From assembly GCF_905147045.1 (NCBI RefSeq), contig NC_065893.1, positions 3,038,001 through 3,102,000 on the forward strand: a DNA stretch of 64,000 nucleotides, written 5' to 3'. The notes below the pieces were generated by a model. That model was not told where the DNA came from and made no database searches. It saw only the letters and a program-made list of their open reading frames with translations. Position 1 is the stretch's first letter, and each line of letters begins with the position of its first letter. Made by a program: the position numbers and the translations under genes. The stretch is from Nymphalis io (Eukaryota > Arthropoda > Insecta > Lepidoptera > Nymphalidae). Below, one piece after another: positions 34,586-46,712 of this stretch.

Positions 34586-35497
34586 ATAATATATTCCAAA
34601 TAAATTGACCCGAAGTTATCATTTATTTTTCCTCATTTCTTAAACATAAATTGATTAACATTGTTACTTCTGTAAAAACATACCCAGACCGTCCTGGCTC
34701 TCTTCGACTAAATTAACATAAGAAACTATATCTCAATAAATATACTATGAAGATACCGTGACATACTACTACTACGTTCTATTCAAAAGCTGAAATTATT
34801 TAAAATTTTATAGAACCAATGGAACTCGCTAAAACGTTAAGCCTAAGCTAACGTCAAGGTTAAGCTTGTCGTGATAAGATCTGATTACAAAACATCAACT
34901 TTCTAATATACATATTATCATTGGTAATTAATCCGATTAGTCGATTTGAAATCGATTTTATTCATAAACCATAACATATAAAAATAATATTGCCATCATA
35001 ATGACTTTGATGTATATATAGATATCGAAATTTATTTTAAAATATCATATCTGTCTATTGCGTTTATTGATGAAAAAAATTACAATGAAGGAAGGAAAAA
35101 GATCTCCGTGATTTTATCAAATATATTCAAGCATACGTTACTTCCACGCATCGAATATCTTCATTCAATTTAAACTAGAAAGTGTATTATGTAGGTACGA
35201 TTTTTGCATCGTAAATGATGGTAAATGAATACTTTCTTATATATGATAATTTTGAAGATACTAGTAATTAACCTCTTTTCGTTGATTGGCAATTAATCTT
35301 TACTAATTGATGAATTTATTAAAAAAGTCTGTCAATTAAAGTCACTCCCTAATGAATAATGAGTTTATTGTGTTATTTTAGTTTTATTGTTAAAGAAAGT
35401 GAGAAATCGGTGTTTAATAATTCACTGCTTTATAACTAATATACTATCATCTAATATTTTAGCCAGACTGGGAATTAGGCCACGTGATTCACCACCG
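34586..35497. other. AT-rich stretch, nothing recognised
   Basis: No repeat family or supported open frame was seen. Confidence 0.4.
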
Positions 35498-35673
35498 CCC
35501 ATAGACATTGTCGCTGTGAAAAATATTAACCATTGCTTACAATGCAAACGCGCCACCAACCTTGGGAATTAAGATCTTTTATTTCTGTGGTAGACTTACT
35601 CACCCTTTAAAGCGTTACACAACAGTATGCGATGAGTGGGTAGTACCGGGCTTGCATAAAGCCCTACCACCAA
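35498..35673 (-). repeat. S2 element, diverged, internally deleted
   Basis: CGCCCATAGACATTGTCGCT, GCGCCACCAACCTTGGGAAT and, after a deletion, TTACTCACCCTTTAAAGCGT to TTGCATAAAGCCCTACCACC. Confidence 0.8.
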
Positions 35674-36443
35674 GTAAGACAATGTGTAAGGCGGTATGTT
35701 TAAGTGACTATCACCTAGGTACTCGTAGTCAGGAATTAAAACGCCAATATGTATTGCTGTGTTCAATTTTTATTGATGAGTCAGCCTATTCCCTTCGTTT
35801 GGCAGCGTATTGATATTATTGAAATGTGGTAAACAACAATCCAAATTTTATTATTCTTATAATAAGTCTTTAGTCTTTGTGCGTTCAACTATATAGTATT
35901 AACTAAAATTAATTAAAGACATAATAAATGACGAATCAAAAGTTCTTGTACCTGCATAAACTATATTTTTTTCTTTTGTTAAATTATTCTGAATTAAAAA
36001 TATAATCCGATTTGTCTTTGTAGGTTATCTTGTTTACGTATTAAATTTTCCATAATATAGTTTAAAATGTACGTACTTTAAGTACAATTAGAATGTTGGA
36101 AACGCTCCAAAAAATTCAAGATTCTCTCAAGCTAGTCTGTTTTTGATAAAGTCTCTAATCTATACATATAACCAAGGACAAGCTTTATGAATTTTCAAAT
36201 AGCGAAGTATATACAGGCAAAATCTATCAAAAGGAAATCCTAATTGTAAAGTAATTCTGTGGAATTATTTTGCAAAGTAATTTTAAAGCATTCAACGCAC
36301 AATAATAATTTATTAGTAATAAAATTATTTTTTAGCTATTTGGCAAAAAGTCAGTACATAATATTGTACTCCTGGCTTATCAGCTTTGTACAGCGATTGT
36401 ATTATATTGTCAGAAATAGAGAACTCTTGTTACTTGTTTACTA
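35674..36443. other. AT-rich stretch, nothing recognised
   Basis: The plus frames at 35562-35813 and 36259-36444 are SINE read-through or AT-driven. Confidence 0.4.
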
Positions 36444-36705
36444 GGTGATAGGGCTATGTACTAGCCTATATATAGCTAGGGTAGGTAACACCCACTCATC
36501 TGACTGAAACAGCAATACTTAGTATTGTTGCGGTTCGGTTTGAAGGGTGAGTGTGGCAGTATAGCGACCATAACATCTTAGTTCCTAAAGTTGGTGACGC
36601 ATCGGCGATGTAATGGATGGTTAAAATTTCTTACATCGCCAATGTTTATGGGCGGTGTCGAACAGGTGGATAATTTGTCCGTTGGCATTCCCACATTACC
36701 AAAAA
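36444..36705 (+). repeat. S2 element, older sense copy
   Basis: GGTGATAGGGCTATGTACTA at the 5' end, TAGTATTGTTGCGGTTCGGT, GAAGGGTGAGTGTGGCAGTA and AAAATTTCTTACATCGCCAA, then a degraded A-rich end. Confidence 0.8.
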
Positions 36706-37100
36706 AGTGTGTTTGATTTTAAAAACTAAATATTGTAACTGATTATTGGGTAGAGAGACGATTCGTATTATACAATTTATAAACAAAGATGATCAAGACG
36801 ATAGAACAAATGTTAATCACTAAAGGTTGTAAGTTCAATTCACTTCAAGGATAACCATTTTTCAAGTGCTATTTGCAATTCCTATCGTGCGGAAACCTGC
36901 TTGTATGAGAACACAAGTATGGGTGAGTGAATTCGTTTTTTAATATAATTTCACTCTTTTTATAAATACAAAATAAATATAATTGCAGAAGATTGCAGAT
37001 CACTGATTTTCGACGTGCTTTAAAACATCGTGATAAAACCTGCATGTGTAAAATGAGACTCACCTACATGTTCATCCACGTAGAAGATATTTCGTACGGT

Positions 37101-37122
37101 AAAAGGGGAGGGGGGGGGGGGG
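37101..37122. repeat. G-run
   Basis: GGGGAG followed by about 13 G in a row, a local purine run on the plus strand. Confidence 0.9.
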
Positions 37123-37518
37123 ATTATGGTTAAAATTTAATAAAAAGAAAATCCTTGTCATCTTTCGTAATCGAGCGCGAAATCCTGCATTCGTGAATGA
37201 CCGCGGTTACCGAGGTCGTTTATGGAATCTTAGTGTTATCTTTGCTAGGCAAGTTCACCGTATGTCTGTATTAAAAATTGTAATACTTCGAATAAAATAG
37301 AACTGCATCAAAATTAATTGAGTCCTTCTCGTGACAACATATATAATATGCATAACAATATATAACTTATAGTATCTTGACGTAATAATGCATTGCAATA
37401 TTGTTCAGTTGTACTAACAATAGTAATGGTTATTAAGTAAATTGTACAAAAATTAAAAAAAAAAACTACTTTTTGAACGACTTTCCATGGTAATCTCGGA
37501 TGTTTCGTGTTTCGCAGT

Positions 37519-37617
37519 AATAGCGTTGCGATTTGTGATGACATGGCGTGCTAAAGGAACAGTTAGACGCCGTGTGACTCTAGAAATTAGCCGTTTTGTT
37601 AAAGCCAGATACTTGGC
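37519..37617 (+). CDS. Weak exon-like segment
   Basis: After a pyrimidine-rich acceptor (GTGTTTCGCAG) two bases and then about 32 codons read ALRFVMTWRAKGTVRRRVTL and onward to TGA. It is basic and less AT-skewed than the flanks. No donor of good consensus is inside, so it would have to be a terminal exon. No family recognised; chance is quite possible. Confidence 0.2.
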
Positions 37618-37738
37618 ATGAAGGTCGAGACCGTGGCAGCCAGCGATGCGACCGTTTTACGTCAACGAATAACAAAATAAGCTCATTTCATTAATTACAT
37701 TCAATGTTAATGTAAAAAAAAACTGCGGTTTTTTTTTT

Positions 37739-37785
37739 AAAACCTCGTTGGTCTAGTGGTTTTACATATAAGGATGCAGATTTTT
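37739..37785 (+). repeat. S4 head fragment
   Basis: CCTCGTTGGTCTAGTGGTTT is the A-box end of the S4 tRNA-like head; homology stops within about 45 bp. Confidence 0.5.
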
Positions 37786-37964
37786 TCTTTTACGTTAAAT
37801 TACCTCAAGATTTAATTTCTAAACGACCTGGTAGAAATAAAATTTAGACAATCACGTTATCGACATATTCTTTATCAACCAACAATTTTATGTATCACTA
37901 TTGAAAATTTTCGTAGAGAGAAAAGTTGTGCGTCTCGTGAAAACGAAGCTACTAGTTAAGTTTC

Positions 37965-38080
37965 ATACACTGTAACAGCCTGTTAATGTCCCACTGCTGG
38001 GCTAAGGCCTCCTCTTCCTTTTCGAGGAGAAGGTTTAGAGCTTATTCCACCACGCTGCTCCAATGCGGTTGATACACTGT
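37965..38080 (-). repeat. S1 SINE, 5'-truncated, 9-bp TSD
   Basis: S1 3' end (37974-38071) from GTAACAGCCTGTTAATGTCC to GCTGCTCCAATGCGG, flanked by ATACACTGT at 37965-37973 and 38072-38080. Head and middle block are missing, so truncation happened at integration. Confidence 0.9.
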
Positions 38081-39130
38081 TGACATATATTTTACATTAT
38101 TATATGTATTATATATTATTATGTCAAACGAAATATTAAAAGTCAATAAACTAATCAAATATTTATAAGAAACGATCTTGTCAAAATTCCATATGACGCA
38201 GTACGTAAGTGTTTATATAATTAAAATTCTTGTAAGTATGAAGGTGGTATTGTTTTGTTTGATTGTGATCACTAATCTACCTAATATGCTTATGTACATA
38301 TTTTAACAAAGATAAATCTGTACAAACAGTTTACCATACGATAAGGTTCTTGTTTTCTAATAAATTCAGGGGCAAAAAATAGATCTAGCTACCAAATTTA
38401 TATAATAATTATACTAACCGCACACTGTTGATAAATAAAAACGATACCAACTAATATTAAACTAAACCATAATTAATGCATATTAAAAAATATTAAATTT
38501 TACAATGTGCAGATTAACATTCCACAATGTTCATGTTTATCTTGGTGTAACTTTTATTATCTAGATTTTGTCGCCCAATAATGAAATAATAATTATTATT
38601 TTACTATTCAGATGAAATAACGACATAAATCTCTATTTGAAAGTCAGTACTAGTGATTTAAAATACAGATTTAAAAAATCTCTTTGATAATAAACCAAGA
38701 AGACTTTTTTTGTACTTCCGAACTGAAAAATTACTAAACCAATATACATAAAACTTAAACCAAAAGATACAGCGCGCTTAAGAGAAGGTTTTATTATATT
38801 ATATTATTACAGTATTTATTCCGTATTAAACAGATAGGAAATCTTGCCATCCCGATGAAGAAATATTACTGAAAGGTACTTACAGGTACTCAAAGGTACT
38901 TACAGTGTACTCATAAAGTACTTATACAGATTTAAATAAGTAAATTCTTGCAAGCATTATAACGGTAGAAACAACATTACGAACCATTGGTAGGTTTGTG
39001 TTTATTAAACAAAATAATGTAAAATGACGATATAAAATTGCATGGCTCTTTATAGACTTATATACTAATGTTTACTACAAATAAACCTTTTAAACTATAA
39101 ATAAATATACATTTCTTTAGGATATTTTGA
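38081..39130. other. AT-rich stretch, nothing recognised
   Basis: A small direct repeat of AGGTACTTACAG/AGGTACT occurs near 38874-38910. No other feature. Confidence 0.4.
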
Positions 39131-39137
39131 TTATATA

Positions 39138-39205
<68 letters not shown>
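39131..39205. repeat. Long TA microsatellite
   Basis: About 36 TA units with one interruption near 39143. A GC-richer patch follows directly (39206-39310, GCGCAGACGGCGCACCCTTT), which I cannot assign. Confidence 0.95.
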
Positions 39206-39206
<1 letters not shown>

Positions 39207-39310
39207 TGCGCAGACGGCGCACCCTTTGACTCTATGCCTAGTATGCCTGGTATTCGCGAAAAAACTGTCTTAAGTCTCGTCCCGCACTGACATTGGGCGA
39301 CAAAGGAGTT

Positions 39311-40606
39311 GCATTGCGAAATACGGTTATCGATTACGTAAGTTTTATTTATTATTTTTTTAGATTATATTTACAAAAATAATTTGAAGGTTCTCTTGGT
39401 GTTGTATTATCAAATACGCTGATGTCTTTTAAAATCTCTTGTCACGGATAGTTTTCAAGCAAAAAGGGAATAATCGCCTGGGATGTTACTAATATGTATA
39501 TTTGTAAAGTTAATAGAATAATTCTGAAAGCGTCATTATTATTAAGGCTGACAGTCAGAACATATGTATATTCCAACGAGAGACAGTAAGTAGTATAAAT
39601 TGAATAGTAACAATGGTTACATAGGTTACATTGTATACTATACGTTTATAAAGTTCATATTTTATAGTGTATATAATTTTCTATTAATCGTTAAAATCAT
39701 CTGTAATTATGGTGTTTATGAAAGTATTTATCTATTTTCTACAAATACTCTAAAAATATACCCGATGATATAGATATAACCCAATGCACTTTCAGTCTAG
39801 GTTATTATTTAGGTCACATTATGAGATTGGTTGGCCGAGTTCCAAATCAAAATTGTTTATTTATTTTTAATCCAGATTAATAATGCTCAGAATTAACCAA
39901 AATATTTTATAAATAACAGCTAAGAAATATAAACTTTATTTGAAATGATAACTTTTTGTGAATTTCCAAAGTTGTGTGATCTATACTAACCTAAAGATTA
40001 GCTTCATATTACGCTAATCTTTAGGTCCGATTTGAACAAATCTTTTTGCGTTTTTCCCACTCAGAGTTACGAACGAAGTAACTATACGTCTGTGGCTATG
40101 AGTTCGCTTTAAATGTAAAAAAAAAAAATTTTTAGGTCTTCATTATCATTGGATGGAACCTACGTTGTTACTTCTACATCGCCTGTCTGTCGCAAGGATT
40201 CTTTAAAATAATATAACAGCAAGCTAATTGAAATTCTCATAGGCAACGTGTAACTGAAAATATTTACTAAAGTTTGAAATAACAGTAACAATAAATTGTT
40301 CAAACTAGTATGAAACCATTAATCTAATCCCGACTCTTAGTGGTTTTTTTTTATTTTACTTCAATTAATATTAATAAAATATTATTACAGAATTGATATA
40401 ATTACATATTGAAACAAAACACAGTACTTAAAATAAGCAACTTGTTATAACATAGTGCGTTCCTAATGGTTCATATCTAGAAGGGAAGTACAAAGTTCAA
40501 GACGGTAAATCGTAATAATAATTTCATATCCACACATCGTGATACTGTACCAAAGCTGTATGTACATAAATCGTGGATTTTTATATGAAGATTTAAAGAT
40601 TTAAGA
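39311..40606. other. AT-rich stretch with one hairpin
   Basis: Only the inverted repeat at 39989-40026 was recognised. Confidence 0.4.
39989..40026. repeat. Perfect 14-bp inverted repeat
   Basis: Arms ACCTAAAGATTAGC and GCTAATCTTTAGGT with a 10-nt loop. Confidence 0.85.
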
Positions 40607-40730
40607 TTTTAGAATTATACCCAGTCTCAGGACAAATAGACATGTTCATGCACACAAATGTCTGTCCTGGGTGGGAATCGAACCCACAACCTTCGGCGTG
40701 AAAGGAAACAACCACGCCCACCGGCTCGTC
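40607..40730 (-). repeat. S3 SINE, head only
   Basis: ACCCAGTCTCAGGACAAATA, CATGTTCATGCACACAAATG and the tRNA-like head with B-box complement GGGAATCGAACCC; the 3' half is missing. Confidence 0.85.
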
Positions 40731-41094
40731 AAAAATAACTTACTTATTAGTTAATCCACCTTTAAACTTCTATACTATGTATTGTTGAGTTCAGATTAGG
40801 AAAGCGAAACAACCACTATAGTCACTATTGCAATGGTCATAAGATTTTAATTCCCATGGATAATTTGAATGTATTTATTTTATACATTTATTATATTTTA
40901 AGTCCAGGCGCTCCCATTATTCTATAGTTGATTATTTCTGGTATCTATTGAACAATAAAAGAACCCAAGCTAACTAAAGTTTCAAATCAAATGTCAATCA
41001 CATACAAGTACATAAAAAATAAATTATCTAATTTATAATTATTAGGTACAATTATTATTCTGACAAATAAAATTATACGAATCAAAGCAATTTA

Positions 41095-41177
41095 TTGCTT
41101 CGGAGTAATAGCTGTTGCAACTAAATGTATATAGTAATATGTGTAGCTTTATATTTTGTTTTATAACTCCGAAGCAA
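41095..41177. repeat. 12-bp inverted repeat ends, possible MITE remnant
   Basis: TTGCTTCGGAGT (41095-41106) and ACTCCGAAGCAA (41166-41177) are exact reverse complements 59 bp apart. A small non-autonomous element is possible, but no second copy or duplication was seen. Confidence 0.4.
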
Positions 41178-41587
41178 ACTTCTAAACATTACAAATAGTC
41201 TCTCAATAGTTATAACATACGTTATATAATAAGATAGATTGTGTGATCGTTAACGTGTAACAGTAAATTAATTATAGTCTCGTGATACTTTCAAACACAC
41301 TAAACATGTTAAGTTAAAATTATAAATCGAAGCTTATCTTCAATTCAGATAAAAAAAATAACAACTTTTTAATATCCCACAGTGATAGGTATTCTGCAGA
41401 TTTAAAGATTTCACGGTGCCGTTCTAATGCTAAACGTTATCATTAATTGCCTTTAAATTACAATTGAATTAAAGATTCATGTATTTTTATGATATTATTG
41501 TTAATTTATTATTTAGACAAATTAAAAAAATATATAGGTTTTCTGGAGATTTGAAGATTTCACTGTGCCATTTTAATGCTTGGATTC

Positions 41588-41683
41588 ATCCATGTGACAC
41601 AAAAGAGACACATGCGGGTTCCCCTACAGTGTTTTCCGTCACCACGTGTTGTGATAAACACAAATTATGCACATGGATTCAGT
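41588..41683 (-). repeat. S1 middle fragment
   Basis: AGACACATGCGGGTTCCCCT, TGTTTTCCGTCACC and AACACAAATTATGCACATGG follow the S1 middle block, diverged. An open frame over it is incidental. Confidence 0.65.
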
Positions 41684-42058
41684 AAGACATATACCATGTT
41701 CATGTCGAGCTATAGATAGTTTAACTGATGTTAAGGGTTGGTACCGTACCGTCTGGATGGATACTTCACGCGCACTTATAAAAATGTACAAATGGCCAGT
41801 TTTTTTTCAAGCCAAGTCTACATGAATTTCACATAAAAAATATTTCACGTTTCATGGTTGCAGATGGCGTAATATTCTGACATTAAAATTCAATTCTATC
41901 GCGTAATATATTTTTCCATTATTTATATCCAACTAAGGCATCAATTGTTAATAAAATAAAAGTATGCCTAGAAATTAATCTTAAATACTAAAATAGTATA
42001 AGCTTTAACGTGGCCGCAATGATTTAAAACGTATATCCCTTTTTATAGGTACCCTACT

Positions 42059-42352
42059 ATCACTGGTCGTAGAACTTTGTGCAAGCTCGTCTGGGTAGAT
42101 ACCACCCACTCATCAGATATTGTACCGCAAAAGAGCAGTACTTGGTATTGGTGTGTTCCGGTTCGAAGGGTGAATGAGCCAGTGTAATTACAGGAACAAG
42201 AGACATAACATTTCAGTTCTCAAGGTTGGTGGCGCATTAGCGATGTAAGCGATGGTTAACATTTCTTACAATGCCAATGTTTATGGGCGTTGGTGACAAC
42301 TCAGGTAGCCCATATGCTCGTCCGCCTACCCATTCTATAAAAAAAAAACTTA
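42059..42352 (+). repeat. S2 element, full length, sense
   Basis: GTAGAACTTTGTGCAAGCTC, GTACCACCC family phrase as TACCACCCACTCATCAGATA, B-box-like GGTTCGAAGGG at 42160, and the end CGTCCGCCTACCCATTCTAT plus A-run. This copy has the most tRNA-like B-box start (GGTTCGAA) in the window. Confidence 0.93.
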
Positions 42353-42554
42353 AGGGTAAGTTTGTGCTACAATCATAAGACTTAAGTACAAGACTAAGTT
42401 CGCGGTATCATTAATGTATCTATACATTCTTAACAGAAAATTGTGACTTTAATCTGCCCGTGAAAACGATAAACGAACTGTTGAGTATTCGAAATGTATA
42501 CGATAGCGCTAATATTTATTAATAAACGCAATGCCAATAAGCTTAAAATAGTTC

Positions 42555-42618
42555 TATGTACTGCGACCACTTCTTGACAGGTGGTTCGTCAGGTCGTATG
42601 CTATTTATATAAAAAACA
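42555..42618 (+). repeat. S2 3' fragment
   Basis: GACCACTTCTTGACAGGTGG, then CGTATGCTATTTATAT plus A-run matches the S2 3' end loosely. Confidence 0.45.
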
Positions 42619-44134
42619 ATTTACCAATTTTGAACCAGTCACCCTATTAAAGAACCAAATAATTCAACTAACTGCTGACAAAATTATAGTGAAACATATT
42701 TATAGTATTTATAGATTTCAATCAATCGGAAAGGCGAATTAAATTTAAGTATCAAAGGAAATTAAACCATAAATACAATGTAAATGGTTTAAATTTATCT
42801 GTGGTTATTTCTATTGTCAGCTGTGAAATTACAGCGACGCGCCACTCCAAGCAAATAAATCAGATATTTTGAACACTACTGTCTCAGCCATAAGGGTTAT
42901 ATTTTATTTGTGTAGAGCTTTTCAACGCCCGTCACATTGTTTGGATGCGCTGAAGAGTTTATTTTAAAATAGGCTTAAAAGGATGTAGAAAATTACTAAC
43001 CAATTTCGTGTTGGTTGATTCAAATCGTCTCATGCCATTTATTTTAAAAACAGCAATGCTTTTTTATTTTATATAATAACCGTATTTTTTGCTGCAAGTA
43101 AATTATAGCATTTATGTTTTGACGTAGCCAAAGTGGTTAAGTTTACAGACCACTGCGATTTGGTTTGGTGTTAAAGAAAACTACCACGAGCAAATCATTA
43201 TGTGTTGAAAGAAAATCTGACACAATGTCCACATTTACGTTGATGGAAAGGTGGAATCGGCTCCAAATCTCCTGAGCTTTTAACGAGTACCTAGTACTTG
43301 ACGGTTTTTTAAGAGATTCAATTACCAAGTGAAGCTTAAGTTTGGAATTGTCGCTTGGAAACATCTCATTATGAAACATAAAATTATCAAGTACATAAAA
43401 TATACTACATTATATAATTGCAATCTGAAATGTTAATAATATTGATTTTAAGTGATTTAAATTAAGTATTAAATATTATATTAATTAAGTATTATAAATT
43501 AAGTATTATATATACCTTTTCGTTAAAATTTTGTTCAAATATGAATATATAAAAATTAATAAAATATCCGATATGAAATATTTTTGCCTTTATTTTTTTT
43601 AATGTGTGTAAGTAAATCAAACTAAAATTAGACGAATTATGAAATCATTCGAATGACTTTGCATTTACGGACAAACAACAAATTTTATCTAGGTTTTTGC
43701 CGTTGAAATTTTACCTGCAGGCAAAAAATAAACAAGATTTGGCGATGCTCAAGCACTCGGGAGCAATGACCTTTGTAATAATCCGGTTTCCATGATATAA
43801 ATAAATAGTAAGTAAATACAGTGTGACCATTTCTCAATACAATTACGAGCTGATAAATAAGTTTAATTTCTCAGAAAATTGTCAATTTCCGCAAATATTA
43901 CGTAAAATTATGCAATTAACATGTTGAGTACTACTTATATTTTATAAATGTTTTAATAATGCTTGTTTTATTGGAAATACTTTTACTGTTTTAGTTTGAC
44001 ATTCCCGCTAGAAATTTAATTATATTTATGGCAGGTGTCTAGACAAATGTCAATGAGTCAGAAAGAAAAAAATTAATTCGAAAGCAGGTGGACTAAAAAA
44101 TGTATCGAACTGTGTATCAAATAAATATAACATA
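42619..44134. other. AT-rich stretch; possible decayed SINE at 43120-43290
   Basis: GACGTAGCCAAAGTGGTTAA near 43121 is A-box-like and GTGGAATCGGCTCCAAATCT near 43252 recalls the S1 3' part. Homology is too weak to assign. The minus open frame 43143-43379 overlaps this. Confidence 0.3.
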
Positions 44135-44510
44135 ATATATAATAATAATGTCCTCCAGACTGATTTCGGCCATGGCGGCCAATCTCAAGAGAGATTAGCC
44201 AACTACGCAGGAGATATTATAGTGCACAAGTGTGTGCGCAAACACAGGTGCACTCTCTATTCGCTTACTCTCCTAATCCGATGGGACGGCAATCCGACAC
44301 GACCGGAAAGAGTTCAGGCGCAGGAACGGCTTTTCGTGCTTTCCGAGGCACGGGAGTGTACACACTTCCAACTTCCAGACTCCGGGCTGCTACTGAGAAT
44401 TTTCTGATAAAAAAACCCAATAACTTTTTATTGGCCCGATCTGGGAATTGAACCCAGGACCTCCGAGTCTGCGGCCTTAAATCAAGCCACTAGACCAACG
44501 AAGCAGCAAA
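44135..44510 (-). repeat. S4 SINE, full-length long form
   Basis: In sense orientation the head starts GCTGCTTCGTTGGTCTAGTG (A box TGGTCTAGTGG) and has B box GGGTTCAATTCCC about 40 bp on. The body holds AGTAGCAGCCCGGAGTCTGG, CGTGCCTCGGAAAGCACGAA, GAATAGAGAGTGCACCTGTG and GGCTAATCTCTCTTGAGATT, ending at a short ATT-type tail. The overlapping plus-strand open frames (44222-44451) are incidental. Confidence 0.92.
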
Positions 44511-44526
44511 TGTATGTATGTATATA

Positions 44527-44584
44527 TGTATGTTGTATTATGGATGTTATATATAATAATATAACATCCATAATACAACGTACA
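44527..44584. repeat. 26-bp inverted repeat with one mismatch
   Basis: Arms 44527-44552 and 44559-44584 pair at 25 of 26 positions (the one mismatch is T/G) around a 6-nt loop ATAATA; the inner 21 bp are perfect (core TTGTATTATGGATGTTATAT). It sits 17 bp beyond the S4 head and next to a short TATG run. Confidence 0.9.
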
Positions 44585-46421
44585 AAACTTTAATCCATTT
44601 ATTTTTTAAACTACCACATTATTATGCAAACAACGCCCGTGAGAAAAAGAAAGTCACGAACAGTAAAACTAACCGCTTTAAATCGATTGATCTCATACGC
44701 GTCGTGACCTACAAAACTCGTTTGAGAAATTCGTTGATTCATGATTTTCTATGGCAACCCTATTATCTAGTTTAGTATAGCGCCTACATCGCTAATTTTT
44801 ACTGACTCGGTTTTCTTATACGAATTTACCGTTATATTCTATCTTTGGTAATTAGTGACAATTAATTTAATATAATATTCGAATTAGGGTGCCAGGACTC
44901 GTTCAATTTCTCTCGTTTCATGTTTTATGAAAAACGTAAGTTACTAGAGATGAGAATTGAGAACGTTTAATTGGAAACATAACGGTTATTCCGTATCAAT
45001 ACCGGTAGATTTGTCTAATTCAATTTTACTGTCTATTCGTATGAATATAAAGTATTCTGACCAGAATACTTACGAATTTTTTATAAGGAGAGACTTATTA
45101 AATGATTTATCTTCAACATATTTGAATTATTTATATAATTATTTAAAATCATAACAAGTTTCTCGGCTAACTAATTCTTGTTTTGAACATTTCATCGTTT
45201 TGGCAAGTAACAGCAACAAACGCAAACAACACGAAGCCTATCATAATAGTTAAATTTCCTTAAATCATATATCATAATAACCAATGTATAATGCGTAGCG
45301 TGTTTAAAGATTCTTCTACAGCTTTCAGTACCTCTTTTCTCTTGAACAAAATCAATAAAGACCTATATAATTGAGTTATTAATGAGATAATTTCTAATGC
45401 GAAAAAACTGATGTTCAGTTTTCCTTTAATATTACAAATAGTATAATTACAATAGTAAATATCAACATACCTTGCTTTAATTTCAATTGAATATTTAATT
45501 ATAAATTATTGATCAAAAAGTGCTTGAGAGTGTATTTGAACAAACTATAATTTGATTTATAATGAATCCACAAATGAAGTAATTATTTATGTAATGATTT
45601 CAGACTTACTTCATGGCGCCAAGAACGTCTAGCAAAATTGTGTTTGTTTATGCTGCCCTGAATAATTATGCCTAAGGAAAATTTGAGGACATTGAACTGA
45701 GTAGGAAGTCTGTGAATATTTCCTTTATATCGTGAGCGAAGAGTTACGTCCTTATGTTACATGCTCATTTCATTTGTTTACAAATATATAAATAACAATG
45801 GGTCTGTTATATTACTTCGTTTCTTTATAGAAATAAAAATACAAAAGTTATAACAATATCTCCTATTTTATGCCTTGTATTATATATTTAAGAAGATTAT
45901 GAAATAATATTTTATTATATAAATAGCTCCAATGTTTTTTTATTATTTCATTTATATTATATTTTTCTTCAATATTAAAAAAAATACTTTATTGTAAATA
46001 GTTTTTAGAATTCGCTGATTACATTTTCAACCTATCTTGTATTTGTATAGGCGTTACTTCGCGTGCTTTCTATGGCAGTTAGTTTTTTAGAGCAAGTGTC
46101 AATACCCACCGGTGATAGTTTTATGTAGTCATATTAATATATAACGAATAAATGACTTAATTAAATGTATATAAATCAAAATAATTTATATATTTTTAGT
46201 AACATAATAACTGCACCAAGCAGGACCGCTTCAAATATATTGAATATATATATATTCTATAATTAAGTCTTGTATAAAATAAATATAAAATATTATATTA
46301 CAATGTTTTTTCTTATATAATTCATATTATAAATTATAATAATTTGTCATCTTAAAAATATTTTTTAAAAGTTGTCATAAATCATCGTTTAAATAAACAT
46401 TAAGTATTATAAATTACTGAC
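44585..46421. other. AT-rich stretch, nothing recognised
   Basis: The 65-codon plus frame at 44957-45154 is Asn/Ile/Ser-rich with no support. GGCGTTACTTCGCGTGC near 46050 faintly resembles family E. Confidence 0.4.
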
Positions 46422-46712
46422 TGCCTCGTTGGTCTAGTGGATATAAGGCCGCCGATCCCGAGATACCGGGTGTAAGCCCCAGGTCGGGCAAATAAACAAG
46501 TTATTGTATATTGTTTTCTATTGAAAATTCTCGGTAGCAGCCCAGAGTCTGGATGTTGAGTGTCGGTTTGCCGTTCAATCGGATTATGAGTAAGTGAATA
46601 GAGAGTGCATCTGTGTTCGCGGACACTTGTACGCTATTATATGTCCTACGCATTTGGCTAATCTCTCACGAGATTTGCCGCAGTGGCCGAAATCAGTCGC
46701 ATCATCATCATA
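46422..46712 (+). repeat. S4 SINE, full-length short form
   Basis: Head TGCCTCGTTGGTCTAGTGGA with A box, a decayed B box GGTGTAAGCCC, then GGTAGCAGCCCAGAGTCTGG, GGTTTGCCGTTCAATCGGAT, GAATAGAGAGTGCATCTGTG and a CATCATCATCA tail. It lacks the ~60-bp central segment of the 44135 copy. Confidence 0.9.

Noticed and set aside
44222..44451. Two overlapping plus-strand open frames of 61 and 73 codons with balanced composition
   Set aside because: They fall wholly on the antisense of the full-length S4 SINE, whose GC content explains them.
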